Assembly (NCBI GenBank): GCA_963169345.1
Contig: CAUJCT010000036.1
Location: forward strand, 1 to 42,222
Source: Bacteroidota bacterium
GTDB taxonomy: Bacteria; Bacteroidota; Bacteroidia; NS11-12g; UBA955
Direction of reading: 5' to 3'
Length of the DNA: 42,222 nucleotides
Below are positions 32,481 through 41,862 of the stretch, piece after piece. The notes under the pieces are model-generated. The model was not told the DNA's origin, did not search any database, and worked only from the letters and a program-made list of their open reading frames with translations. The position numbers and the translations under genes were made by a program. The first letter of the stretch is position 1. Each line of letters begins with the position of its first letter.

Positions 32481-35078
32481 ATGATCAGGAGGGTTTTGTT
32501 ATCGTTGATGCTGTTGTTGAACGTGTATTGCGTCTCAGCTCAGGACGATATTCTCAACAGGAAAATCACTCTGAAAGTTCGCAAACAAACCATACCTGAA
32601 ATTTTAAAGCAAATTGAAAAACTGGCAGATGTTTCTTTCAGTTACAACATTAAGTTAATTCCTGAAGGTAAATTTAATCTCAATGCAAATAACGATGAAT
32701 TGAATGTTGTATTAGTCAATTTACTTCAACCTCATAAGTTGAGCTTTTCTGTTTTATATGGGAATCACATCATCATTCAGAAAGCTGAGAAGAAGGCCCG
32801 GAAATTTACAGTTTCAGGCTATGTCACGGATGAAGTGTCCGGAGAGCGTGTTATTGGGGTAAGTGTTTATGATCAGTTTACTTTAAATAACACCACTACC
32901 AATCAGGATGGTTATTATTCCTTAACACTCGACGCTGACAGTGTCTGGCTGGTGTTTTCGCATTACCCGCATCAATTAAAGGAAGTGAAGTTTCTCTTGA
33001 ATCGTCACACCAATCTAAATGTACAAATCAGCAATACTCAGGATTTGCCAAAGTTTACCGTGACTGGTCGTCCTGAGAATCAGAATAGATTTAAACCTGA
33101 CCAGACACAGTTGAGCATGATTACAATGAAGCAATTACCTGTATTGTTTGGTGAGACAGACGTAATGAAGGGTTTGCAGCTGATGCCCGGCGTTAGTTCA
33201 GGTAATGATGGAACAATAGGCTTGAACATAAGAGGAGGAGGTCCCGATCAGAATTTGATTTTGTTGGACGATGTTCCAATCTACAACCCTTCTCATATTT
33301 TTGGCTTTTTCAGTATATTTAATTCGGATATTGTTAAAGATGTTCAGTTGATAAAAGGAGGTACTTCGGCCAGGTATTCCGGTCGACTGAGTAGTGTTGT
33401 TGATGTCAGAACACTGGATGGTAATAACAAGAAGTTAAAAGTTCAGCCTTCCATTGGCATATTGTCATCTAAGTTAACCATTGATGGTCCGATAGGCAAA
33501 GCTAAAAAGACGACCTTTATAGTTTCTGCCAGACGATCATACATAGATATTCTCAATGCAGTTGAATGGTCGCCGATATTGAGCAATCAATACTCCCCTT
33601 TAAAGACAGGTTATTATTTTTTCGATGCCAATGGCAAAATCAATCATCAGTTTGGAGATAAACATCAGGTATCAGTGTCTTTCTATAGTGGGCAGGACAA
33701 CCTGTTTATCCGCAATTCGTTTAGTTTAAAAGACCCGGATAAGGAAATCACAGAGAAAGACAGGCAGACTGTTTTTTGGGGCAACCGAATGTTCTCCATT
33801 CGCGATCACCATGTCTGGTCACCTAAATTATCAGCCTGGGTGAGTTTGGCTTATACTGCCTATGATTTCGGCAATGAATCCAATTATCAGTATTCTGAAA
33901 ATACCGATACTCAGCAGATAGCCAATACTTACAATTACAGATTTGTTTCAAAAATTATCAATACAATAGCGGCTTATCATTTGGAATACAAAATTCTTGA
34001 AGGTTTAAATGCAAAGGCTGGAATGGGGATGGTTTTACATGAATTCAGACGAGAGATAACATCATCAGACAATATCATTAAAGCTGACAGTACTGGCAAC
34101 TCGACCAATAAAGCGAACGAGTACAATTCCTATCTCGAGTTGAACTGGAAAATCAGAAGGAGATTGAAATTTCAGGCTGGTTCACATTGGGTTTATTATA
34201 ATTTGAAGGACAAGGATTATTGGAAAATGCAACCCAGATTCTCTGTCAATTATACACCTGATAAGCGATGGCTCATACATGGGGCTTATCAGCGCACATT
34301 GCAGTTTTTGCACTTGCTAACAAGCGCTACCAATGGGATTCCTATAGACTTATGGTTGCCTTCAACCTCTAAAATAGCACCTGAGAATGCTGACTTATGG
34401 AGTGCGGGAATAAGTTATTCGAAAGGAGATTGGGTTGTCAATATTGAATCGTTTTTAAAGAAGATGAATCATATCATCGACTATAAAGACCAGGCCAATT
34501 ACATTGGTGCTGATACCGATTGGGAGCAAAAAGTGACAGTAGGAAGTGGCGAGGCTTACGGTACAGAATTGATGATAGAAAAAAGGAATGGAAGAACTAG
34601 AGGCTGGTTGAGTTATACTTTAAGCTGGAATAACAGAAAGTTCGCAGAAATTAACGGAGGAAAGGTGTTCCCATATAAATACGACAGAAGACACAATCTG
34701 GCTATTTTCATGACACATGATTTCAATAAAAGAATTGATGCAAGTTTGAGTTGGTCACTAAGCAGCGGCTCACGCTATACTTTACCTGAACAAGTTTATT
34801 ATTTACATTCAGGTTTGGCACCCAATAATATTATTTACATTTATGGTGATAGAAATAACTATCAGTTTCCTTTGTATCACCGTTTAGATTTAGGAGTGAA
34901 TTTCAAAAAAGTAAAAGCTAAATACAGCAGAATATTAAGTGTAGGAGCCTACAATTTATACAATCGGTTAAATCCATTTTACATCACTCCGGCGTATAAC
35001 AAAGACGGTGACAGAGTTTTTGAGGCAATCAGTTTATTCCCATTCATTCCAAGTATAGGTTATAAGATCATATTTTGA
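32481..35078 (+). CDS. STN-domain TonB-dependent receptor
   Basis: 865 residues. Signal peptide about 1-20. An N-terminal STN/secretin-like signalling domain (about 25-100; ITLKVRKQTIPEILKQIEKLADVSFSYN) is the part that contacts FecR in trans-envelope signalling. A carboxypeptidase regulatory-like domain (about 107-190), plug (about 200-320; GLNIRGGGPDQNLILLDDVPIYNPSH, then VQLIKGGTSARYSGRLSSVVDVR) and beta-barrel follow, ending in aromatic IIF. It imports an unknown ligand, and the STN domain plus adjacent FecR indicate ligand-induced regulation. No SusD partner follows; instead there is a DUF4249 lipoprotein, overlapping by 4 nt (TTGA). Confidence 0.93.
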   Translation: MIRRVLLSLMLLLNVYCVSAQDDILNRKITLKVRKQTIPEILKQIEKLADVSFSYNIKLIPEGKFNLNANNDELNVVLVNLLQPHKLSFSVLYGNHIIIQKAEKKARKFTVSGYVTDEVSGERVIGVSVYDQFTLNNTTTNQDGYYSLTLDADSVWLVFSHYPHQLKEVKFLLNRHTNLNVQISNTQDLPKFTVTGRPENQNRFKPDQTQLSMITMKQLPVLFGETDVMKGLQLMPGVSSGNDGTIGLNIRGGGPDQNLILLDDVPIYNPSHIFGFFSIFNSDIVKDVQLIKGGTSARYSGRLSSVVDVRTLDGNNKKLKVQPSIGILSSKLTIDGPIGKAKKTTFIVSARRSYIDILNAVEWSPILSNQYSPLKTGYYFFDANGKINHQFGDKHQVSVSFYSGQDNLFIRNSFSLKDPDKEITEKDRQTVFWGNRMFSIRDHHVWSPKLSAWVSLAYTAYDFGNESNYQYSENTDTQQIANTYNYRFVSKIINTIAAYHLEYKILEGLNAKAGMGMVLHEFRREITSSDNIIKADSTGNSTNKANEYNSYLELNWKIRRRLKFQAGSHWVYYNLKDKDYWKMQPRFSVNYTPDKRWLIHGAYQRTLQFLHLLTSATNGIPIDLWLPSTSKIAPENADLWSAGISYSKGDWVVNIESFLKKMNHIIDYKDQANYIGADTDWEQKVTVGSGEAYGTELMIEKRNGRTRGWLSYTLSWNNRKFAEINGGKVFPYKYDRRHNLAIFMTHDFNKRIDASLSWSLSSGSRYTLPEQVYYLHSGLAPNNIIYIYGDRNNYQFPLYHRLDLGVNFKKVKAKYSRILSVGAYNLYNRLNPFYITPAYNKDGDRVFEAISLFPFIPSIGYKIIF

Positions 35079-35953
35079 ATTTTAAATTTATATATATCGC
35101 TGTTTTATGTGTAGGGGTGATTTCCTGTAAAAGGGAAATTCAAATTAATATTGATAACAAAGCGCCGGTGTTGGTAGTGGATGCAGGATTGGTGCAAGAC
35201 AGTTTTATGACTGTTCAATTGACCCAGACACAGAATGTAACGGATAATTCAGGGCCGAGAATTGTTACAGATGCTGTAATTGAAGTTTTTAATAAGGATA
35301 CACAGATACTGGATGTGTTTACTCATATCAATCAAGGGATTTATAAATCGGTTTTGAAACCAGTACCGGATAAAACTTATTTGTTTAAATTAACTCAGAA
35401 TGGGAAAACCTATTGGGCACATGAATTAATGCCTGACACGGTAGATTGTCTGATTCAGGATACCTCCAGAATCATATTTCAGGGTAAGCAGAATTTCTTT
35501 CAATTCAATTTAAGACTGGATGATCCGACAAAGAGCAATTATTACGGTTTGCGAATCAAGCGCAACTATAAAAAAATAAACGGTGTCGATACACAGTATT
35601 TAAGTGAATGGGTGAAGATTGAAACTATTGATTTTGTTTTGACAGAAAATCCTCAATCCAGATTTTCCAATCAGCATATTTTGTTCAATGATCGTTACTT
35701 CAATGGGCTGACACAATTTATGAAATTTGGTGTATCTGGCTTATTCAACCAATCCAATGAGGTGACAACTTCACTCGAATTATGGGTAAGTTCATACTCA
35801 AAGAATGGGTTTGAATACTACAGTTCTGTTAATGAACATTTGTTTTATCAGAATGATCCATTTTCACAGCCAACACTTATCAGAGGAAATGTAGAGGGAG
35901 CATTTGGGGGAATTGTCTGCGAATATTCCTTTAAATTCCTGATTAAGTTTTAA
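35075..35953 (+). CDS. DUF4249 lipoprotein
   Basis: 292 residues. Lipoprotein signal with lipid Cys at 18 (CVGVISC). The DUF4249 pattern is clear: INIDNKAPVLVVDAGLVQDSFMTVQLTQTQ, then an Ig-like region with VFNKDTQILDVF and a C-terminal GGIVCEYSFKF. DUF4249 genes typically sit right after TonB receptors like this one, so the protein may cap or assist the receptor at the outer membrane. The start is TTG 35075, overlapping the receptor stop (TTGA) and implying translational coupling. The ligand is unknown. Confidence 0.88.
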   Translation: MNFKFIYIAVLCVGVISCKREIQINIDNKAPVLVVDAGLVQDSFMTVQLTQTQNVTDNSGPRIVTDAVIEVFNKDTQILDVFTHINQGIYKSVLKPVPDKTYLFKLTQNGKTYWAHELMPDTVDCLIQDTSRIIFQGKQNFFQFNLRLDDPTKSNYYGLRIKRNYKKINGVDTQYLSEWVKIETIDFVLTENPQSRFSNQHILFNDRYFNGLTQFMKFGVSGLFNQSNEVTTSLELWVSSYSKNGFEYYSSVNEHLFYQNDPFSQPTLIRGNVEGAFGGIVCEYSFKFLIKF

Positions 35954-35968
35954 CTTATTTCATTCACC

Positions 35969-37471
35969 TTATTCACTGGCATTTGCTTGCCACTTATAGG
36001 ATAGAGGTATCAGCATAAACAGTACATAGCATAGAATAAATCCAGAATTTATAGCATTAATTGTATTCCAGTTGTCATTAATCCAACTATGGATGGGATG
36101 TTCAGGTGAATATAAAATATATTTATTGCCATCACAGGCCCAATTAGCTGCCGTCTGATAATATATATTCATGAAAGTAGCAGGGATCAATGCTCCTGCA
36201 AATGTTACAAACCAGATTAAAAAAACAGCTGATACAAGTTTAGATTGAGACTTCGAAATCATCATGAGAGCTGCAATTCCGCATAGCAAAGTAAATATCA
36301 CATAGATGTAATACATTTCTTCAGCTGAATCAATGGAAATAGATAAAATGGCTCCGCAAATGACCACTACACCTATGCCTAAAATACCCACTATCCAGGG
36401 TTTAAATCGCAGTAATCTGAATAATAAAAGTACAAGGCTTAAACCAATAGCAATATAGATTGAAATAAACAGATTGGTAACATTCCAGAAACTCTGATTG
36501 CGAATTTCATTGACGCTGGTATTGGCGTAACCCAGTTTATCAAAACCCATGTAGTAAGAACTGTTGATCATATTGTAGAGCTCTTCGGAAGCACCGGATT
36601 CAGAAAGTCCATCATAATCACTGTAAATATACATAGGTGAATAATTAATGGTATCTGCAAAACAATATTCGGCACATTTTTTAGCCTGAATGTTGTGATT
36701 GATTTTGTATTGATCGGCAATCTTGCAAACCTTTTGAATGGCCATTTCAATTGAATCTATTTGATGGTTATTTATCCATCTTTTTACAATAGCATTGATA
36801 TCCTTGTTGCTTAAAGTGCCATTCTCTACTTTAGTTCTGCAGTAATAAGAAAACTTATAGTCCCTTTTGTAGATTTGCATATCTATTTCAAATAATCTAT
36901 TTGGATAGACACCACCGCATTGATTGTTTTCTTCGTATTGTTGAATTTTTTTATTGAAAATTTCTTCCTCTTCACAAGAGAAACTCTTCTCATAATCCAT
37001 AATTACATGAGGCAAAAACGCCAAGCCTGTATTGATTGCATCCGCTTCTTTTTTATCATCTATGTTGGCGGATAGGTGACGCATTTTAACCAATCGGCCA
37101 TACTGAAACGTGTGAAAAATGCTCACCAGAGAAAGAAAGATGATTAAAATAAGCCCAAATTCTTTTACAAGATAGAGTTTACTAACCGGATAATAACTTT
37201 TGAAAGGATTATTTCTAAGGTAATGAAACAGCCAGATGACAATAATAATAAACAGGATTAAGCCAAAGAGTGCATGTTGGGCTTCGAGATGAATGCGACC
37301 GTTGACATACTCGTAAGGTGAATGGAAAAAACTGATATTATAGATGCTGCCATAGCCCATCATAAAGTAAACAACATGAAGAATCAAGGCCGTCAGGAGC
37401 ATAGGCACCAAACGTGTGTTCCATATCTGAGGGTAATTGAGTAGTAAATATCGATTGATTTTGTTTAGCAT
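35969..37471 (-). CDS. Membrane partner of the adjacent ABC ATPase
   Basis: 500 residues. Three helices lie near the N-terminus (about 23-43, 66-88, 105-123), then an extracytoplasmic domain of about 210 residues with several cysteines (residues about 125-335), then about five more helices (340-493). The opening LNKINRYLLLNYPQIWNTRLVPML and the gene pairing suggest an ABC-type permease particular to Bacteroidota, but I cannot match it to a characterised transporter. It is the second gene of a two-gene minus operon, 3 nt after the ATPase. Substrate unknown. Confidence 0.7.
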   Translation of the reverse strand: MLNKINRYLLLNYPQIWNTRLVPMLLTALILHVVYFMMGYGSIYNISFFHSPYEYVNGRIHLEAQHALFGLILFIIIVIWLFHYLRNNPFKSYYPVSKLYLVKEFGLILIIFLSLVSIFHTFQYGRLVKMRHLSANIDDKKEADAINTGLAFLPHVIMDYEKSFSCEEEEIFNKKIQQYEENNQCGGVYPNRLFEIDMQIYKRDYKFSYYCRTKVENGTLSNKDINAIVKRWINNHQIDSIEMAIQKVCKIADQYKINHNIQAKKCAEYCFADTINYSPMYIYSDYDGLSESGASEELYNMINSSYYMGFDKLGYANTSVNEIRNQSFWNVTNLFISIYIAIGLSLVLLLFRLLRFKPWIVGILGIGVVVICGAILSISIDSAEEMYYIYVIFTLLCGIAALMMISKSQSKLVSAVFLIWFVTFAGALIPATFMNIYYQTAANWACDGNKYILYSPEHPIHSWINDNWNTINAINSGFILCYVLFMLIPLSYKWQANASE

Positions 37472-37474
37472 AGT

Positions 37475-38632
37475 TTAGTTGATAAAGAACCTTCTGGATG
37501 ATTGACTGATATTGCGGATATACCTTACCTGAATGTCATTTTGAGCAATGGCTTTGAAAACAGATTGGCTTGAAGTTCCGGATTCAAAGTGAAGCACATA
37601 GACACCTCCATTATATTGTATCGATTTTAGGCCTGTTGAATTAAAGGCTTGTTGCAGTATTTCTCGATTGGTGTCCGTTTCCATTTCATATATTATTTCC
37701 ATGCCTTCTGATTGTACTTCATTTTGTCGACCCTGATACTGCGGAGCTCCATTTTTAAGAAAAATAACCATATCAGAAATCTTTTCGACTTCATATAGTT
37801 GCTGTGAACTTAAAATGATACCAAATGGGTGTTGAAGGGAACCGCTCATGTGTTTCAGGTCTTGTAAAATTGTCTGTTGTGATATAATGTCAAGATTGGA
37901 AAGCGGTTCGTCCAGCAGCATAATTTCAGGTTGTCTGAGTAAAGCTTTGGCGAGTTCAAATCTGGTTCGGTAACCTGAAGAGATGCGGTTCCAGTTGAGG
38001 TGTTTATATGGTCGTAAACCCAATCTGGCGATTATCAGTTCTGCTCTGAGTACATTCTCTTCTCCTTTTATACCATGCATAGAAAGAGTGAAATTGAGAT
38101 TATCCATCAAAGAACCAAACCATTTTGGAACTCTTTGAGGGATATATATAAGCTTAGTCCGGAGTTCATAATCAGAGTGGCAGTTGTCTTCAACTTTGTA
38201 TTTAATTTGGCCATTGTCAATTTTGAGATCCTTGCACAGCATTCGGAGCAAGGTCGTTTTTCCATTGCCATTTTCTCCTACCAGTCCGATCACTTCATTG
38301 TATTTTAATTCGAAACTGACCGGACTCATTTTAAAGTTGCCATGTGCATATTGTTTTTGTATGTCTTTAGCATTTAAAAGCACCTGACCTGATTTATCTC
38401 CGGAGGAAATTTTCAGATTATCCATTTTATCGAGCAAGTCAAAAGTTTCTTTAGCTTGAGAAATTGCAAGAGAGTTGTCATTGTACTGAGTAAGCAGATT
38501 GAGAACATTGACATAAAAATTTCTTTGACCGGTATCCATGGCGCAATCGAGTAGTCGACGCAATCCGAGATGATGGTCGCCGTTGAGCATATAATCTCTG
38601 ACTTCCTTAGTTTTTAAATTAAATTCAGACAT
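37475..38632 (-). CDS. ABC transporter ATPase with N-terminal helical extension and altered H-loop
   Basis: About 385 residues from ATG 38632. Residues about 1-75 are a helical extension before the ATPase. The ATPase has Walker A GLVGENGNGKTTLL, a Q-loop region (IYIPQRVPKWFG), a divergent signature ISSGYRTR in place of LSGGQ, and Walker B IMLLDEPLSNLD. The H-loop position reads LSSQQLYEVE, with Gln where a catalytic His normally lies. A C-terminal domain of about 80 residues follows. The in-frame TTG at 38641 is rejected because a TTTATTTG -7 box overlaps it and lies 6 nt before the ATG. It is probably one half of an exporter with the downstream membrane protein. Confidence 0.85.
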   Translation of the reverse strand: MSEFNLKTKEVRDYMLNGDHHLGLRRLLDCAMDTGQRNFYVNVLNLLTQYNDNSLAISQAKETFDLLDKMDNLKISSGDKSGQVLLNAKDIQKQYAHGNFKMSPVSFELKYNEVIGLVGENGNGKTTLLRMLCKDLKIDNGQIKYKVEDNCHSDYELRTKLIYIPQRVPKWFGSLMDNLNFTLSMHGIKGEENVLRAELIIARLGLRPYKHLNWNRISSGYRTRFELAKALLRQPEIMLLDEPLSNLDIISQQTILQDLKHMSGSLQHPFGIILSSQQLYEVEKISDMVIFLKNGAPQYQGRQNEVQSEGMEIIYEMETDTNREILQQAFNSTGLKSIQYNGGVYVLHFESGTSSQSVFKAIAQNDIQVRYIRNISQSSRRFFIN

Positions 38633-38638
38633 ACGAAG

Positions 38639-38646
38639 CAAATAAA
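38639..38646 (-). promoter_or_regulatory. -7 box TTTATTTG for the ABC operon
   Basis: A 7/8 TAnnTTTG match on the minus strand, 6 nt before ATG 38632. It predicts a near-leaderless transcript and fixes the start. Confidence 0.45.
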
Positions 38647-38835
38647 CTGAAATGTAGGTTAAATATTGCAGACATCGGATAAAAGTGATGAAAAAGTGGA
38701 GGAACGTGTTATAACCTGATTTATCTGAGTGTAATTGTTCCGGGCAAAACTACATTAATCGTACAGACATGCTGATAAATCAGAGGATTTCTGTTATTAA
38801 GACTCACCTTATTTTTATAATTCCTAAAATAACCT

Positions 38836-38843
38836 CATTTTTG
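38836..38843 (+). promoter_or_regulatory. -7 box CATTTTTG for the PfkB-aat operon
   Basis: A 7/8 TAnnTTTG match, 8 nt before ATG 38852. Confidence 0.4.
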
Positions 38844-38851
38844 CAGGAATT

Positions 38852-39772
38852 ATGAGTTTACTGGTAACTGGAACTGTGGCTTTTGATGCCATTGAAACAC
38901 CTTTTGGAAAAACGGATAAAATAATAGGCGGTGCAGCTACTTATGTTAGTCTTGCTGCTTCATACTTCACAAGTAATGTTGGATTAATAGCTGTTGTGGG
39001 CGACGATTTTCCTCAATCTTACATAGATTTTCTTAAGTCTAAAGGCATTGATACAAGCGGCTTACAAGTAAAGCAGGGCGAGAAGTCATTTTTCTGGAGC
39101 GGACGTTATTTCAACGATATGAACAGTCGCGAAACACTCATCACTGAATTAAATGTACTGGCAGATTTTGACCCGGTTGTTCCAGCTGGATTGGATGCTC
39201 CCGACTATCTGATGTTAGGAAATCTGGCACCGAAGGTTCAAAGTACCTTGATTTCAAGATTAAGCAAACGTCCGAAGCTAATAGTGATGGACACTATGAA
39301 TTTCTGGATGGATGTTGCCATGGATGATTTGCGTGAAACATTGAAGATGGTAGATGTTTTGACCATTAATGACGAAGAAGCCAGACAATTATCAGGTGAG
39401 TATAGCTTGATTAAAGCTTCCCGAAAAATCAGAGAAATGGGTCCTAAGTATTTAATTATAAAGAAAGGGGAACACGGTGCTTTGTTGTTTTACAATGAAC
39501 AGGTCTTTTTTGCCCCTGCCATGTTGCTGGAAGAAGTATTTGACCCAACCGGAGCAGGAGATACCTTTGCAGGTGGATTTATAGGTTGGTTAGCCAAGAC
39601 CGATGATATCAGTTTCGAAAACATGAAGCGAGCTATCATTTACGGAAGCGCGATGGCGAGTTTCTGCGTTGAAAAGTTTGGTACAGACAACGTAACTGCA
39701 ATAAATGAACAACAATTGCAAGACAGAGTAGCGGCATTTAAAGCCTTGAGTTATGTCGAAATGATGTCATAG
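38852..39772 (+). CDS. PfkB family sugar/nucleoside kinase
   Basis: 306 residues. The N-terminal substrate-side motif GGAATYVSLAAS and the C-terminal signature DPTGAGDTFAGGF are intact, with catalytic Asp D237 in GAGD. The lid region includes SFFWSGRYFNDMNSRETLITEL. The family phosphorylates sugars or nucleosides using ATP; the substrate cannot be told from sequence. It is cytoplasmic. aat begins 1 nt after its stop, so both are cotranscribed. Confidence 0.9.
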   Translation: MSLLVTGTVAFDAIETPFGKTDKIIGGAATYVSLAASYFTSNVGLIAVVGDDFPQSYIDFLKSKGIDTSGLQVKQGEKSFFWSGRYFNDMNSRETLITELNVLADFDPVVPAGLDAPDYLMLGNLAPKVQSTLISRLSKRPKLIVMDTMNFWMDVAMDDLRETLKMVDVLTINDEEARQLSGEYSLIKASRKIREMGPKYLIIKKGEHGALLFYNEQVFFAPAMLLEEVFDPTGAGDTFAGGFIGWLAKTDDISFENMKRAIIYGSAMASFCVEKFGTDNVTAINEQQLQDRVAAFKALSYVEMMS

Positions 39773-39773
39773 A

Positions 39774-40331
39774 ATGTTAACGGCCCATCAGGTTCTACAC
39801 GGTTATACCCAAGGTATATTTCCTATGGCAGACCCGGATGAAGACAACGCCATTTTCTGGTATGAACCTGAAATGCGCGGAGTAATTCTTCCGGCTGAGT
39901 TTCATATTCCTAAAAATTTAAGAAGACTATACAACAAAGGTGTTTTTGACCTTAAGATCAATGGAAATTTCAAGCAATGTATTCTCAATTGTTCCAATAG
40001 GGAAGAAACCTGGATTTCTGATGAGATAATAGATGTATACTGCGGGTTAAACAAGATGGGATATGGTATGAGCTTTGAAGCCTGGCAAAATGGTCAGATG
40101 GTAGGAGGGCTTTATGGGGTGGTTATGGGAAAAATATTCTTTGGGGAAAGTATGTTTCATACTGTAACCAATGCTAGTAAGGTGGCTCTGGTGTATCTGA
40201 TGGAATGGGTGAAAGAAAAGGAAATTCAGGTTGTAGATTGTCAGTTTATTAACGAACATTTACTTCAATTTGGTGCTAAGGAAATTCCACAGGCAGAATT
40301 TTTAAATTTATTAAGAAAAGCGCTTCAATAA
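39774..40331 (+). CDS. aat: Leucyl/phenylalanyl-tRNA-protein transferase
   Basis: 185 residues, on the short side but complete. Aat attaches Leu or Phe from aminoacyl-tRNA to proteins with N-terminal Arg or Lys, marking them for ClpS/ClpAP in the N-end rule pathway. Visible family blocks are YTQGIFPMADPDE...IFWYEPEMRGVI, WISDEIIDVYCGL, GYGMSFEAW, MVGGLYGVVMGKIFFGESMFHTVTNASKVAL, and VDCQFINEHLLQFGAKEIPQAEF. The usual IPR near the C-terminus reads IPQ. It follows the PfkB gene by 1 nt. Confidence 0.95.
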   Translation: MLTAHQVLHGYTQGIFPMADPDEDNAIFWYEPEMRGVILPAEFHIPKNLRRLYNKGVFDLKINGNFKQCILNCSNREETWISDEIIDVYCGLNKMGYGMSFEAWQNGQMVGGLYGVVMGKIFFGESMFHTVTNASKVALVYLMEWVKEKEIQVVDCQFINEHLLQFGAKEIPQAEFLNLLRKALQ

Positions 40332-40342
40332 TACAAAATAGT

Positions 40343-40350
40343 TAAATTTG
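40343..40350 (+). promoter_or_regulatory. -7 box TAAATTTG for accC
   Basis: A full TAnnTTTG match, 9 nt before the ATG. It gives accC its own promoter although it is only 28 nt after aat. Confidence 0.55.
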
Positions 40351-40359
40351 CCCTAATTC

Positions 40360-41862
40360 ATGAAGAAGATAAATAAAGTACTAATAGCTAATCGTGGTGA
40401 AATAGCCATTCGCGTTATGCGCACTTGTCGTGAGATGGGTATTAAAACGGTGGCAGTTTATAGTGATGCAGATAGAAATGCATTGCATGTCAGATACGCT
40501 GATGAAGCCTACAGATTAGGGCCACCACCTTCAAGAGAAAGTTATTTGCTGGCTGATAAAATTATTGAAATTTGTAAGGAGCATCAGGTTGACGCCGTTC
40601 ACCCGGGCTATGGCTTTTTAAGTGAACGCTCTGAATTCGCCATAAAACTCGAACAGGCCGGGATTATTTTTATTGGTCCAAGTGCTGAAAGTATGGACTT
40701 GATGGGGAGTAAAATCGCCAGCAAGCAAGCTGTTGAGAAGTTCGGTGTACCATTGGTTCCGGGTATAAAAGAAGCCATTACGGATGTAGAAGCTGCCAAG
40801 GTAGTTGCAGAGAAGATTGGATTTCCAATATTGATAAAAGCAAGTGCAGGCGGAGGAGGTAAAGGAATGCGTATCGTCAACTCAGTTGATGAATTTGAAT
40901 CGCAGATGAGTATGGCACAAAGTGAAGCCTTGAGTGCTTTTGGAGATGATGCTGTTTTTATTGAAAAGTACGTTGCGGCACCAAGACATATCGAGATTCA
41001 GTTGATGGCCGATAATCATGGCAATGTAGTGTACTTGTTCGAGCGTGATTGCAGTATACAAAGAAGGCATCAGAAGCTTGTAGAAGAAGCGCCTAGCAAA
41101 GTGTTAACGCCGGAATTGAGAAAGCAGATGGGTGAAGCAGCGGTTAACGTAGCTAAAGCAGCTAAATATTCAGGAGCAGGTACGGTTGAATTTTTACTGG
41201 ATGAGAAGCTCAACTTTTATTTTCTTGAAATGAATACCCGATTGCAGGTGGAGCATCCTGTGACCGAATTGATTACAGGATTGGATTTGGTTAAGGAGCA
41301 AATAAGAGTTGCAGAAGGGCATACATTGAGCTTTACACAAGATGATTTAAAAATAAACGGACATGCTTTGGAGTTAAGGATATGTGCGGAGGATCCGACT
41401 AATAATTTCTTGCCGGATATTGGTAAACTAACAACTTACAGAGTGCCTCAGGGTCCGGGGATAAGAGTGGATGACTGCATGGAAGAAGGTATGGAAATTC
41501 CGATTCATTACGACAATATGATCGCCAAGCTGGTTGTATGGTCGGATACCAGAGACAACGCTATCGAGAAGATGAAGCGAGCCATTACTGAGTACAGAAT
41601 ATCAGGTGTAGCCAATACCTTGCAGTTTGGGTACTGGGTGATGGAGAACGAGCATTTCATCAATGGTGATTTTGATACCAAGTTTATTGATAATTATTTC
41701 AAGCCTGAGTATTTATCGACTCACTTTGATTCAAATCTGGAAGAGGCATTGGGCATAGTATCAACTTATATTTTCGCCAATAAGAAGTCGGAAACAGCCA
41801 CTGCAAGTAATTCTGAACAGCAGGATACTGAGTGGTACAGAAAGCGCAGGCAGCTTCGTTGA
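40360..41862 (+). CDS. accC: Biotin carboxylase subunit of an acyl-CoA carboxylase
   Basis: 500 residues, about 50 longer than E. coli AccC. It carboxylates biotin on BCCP using ATP and bicarbonate. Intact elements are LIANRGEIAIRVMR at the N-terminus, VHPGYGFLSE, the ATP-grasp loop SAGGGGKGM (about 162-170), ERDCSIQRRHQK (Cys 231) and EMNTRLQVEHPV (E290, N292, R294). The C-terminal tail (about 450-500) is low in conservation and contains no biotin lysine motif, so BCCP must be encoded elsewhere. It may serve acetyl-CoA or another acyl-CoA carboxylase; neither partner lies in this window. No terminator is obvious downstream. Confidence 0.93.
   Translation: MKKINKVLIANRGEIAIRVMRTCREMGIKTVAVYSDADRNALHVRYADEAYRLGPPPSRESYLLADKIIEICKEHQVDAVHPGYGFLSERSEFAIKLEQAGIIFIGPSAESMDLMGSKIASKQAVEKFGVPLVPGIKEAITDVEAAKVVAEKIGFPILIKASAGGGGKGMRIVNSVDEFESQMSMAQSEALSAFGDDAVFIEKYVAAPRHIEIQLMADNHGNVVYLFERDCSIQRRHQKLVEEAPSKVLTPELRKQMGEAAVNVAKAAKYSGAGTVEFLLDEKLNFYFLEMNTRLQVEHPVTELITGLDLVKEQIRVAEGHTLSFTQDDLKINGHALELRICAEDPTNNFLPDIGKLTTYRVPQGPGIRVDDCMEEGMEIPIHYDNMIAKLVVWSDTRDNAIEKMKRAITEYRISGVANTLQFGYWVMENEHFINGDFDTKFIDNYFKPEYLSTHFDSNLEEALGIVSTYIFANKKSETATASNSEQQDTEWYRKRRQLR

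Noticed and set aside
38633..38641. TTG start for the ABC ATPase
   Set aside because: It overlaps the probable -7 box, and the extra three residues add nothing conserved; ATG 38632 is preferred.
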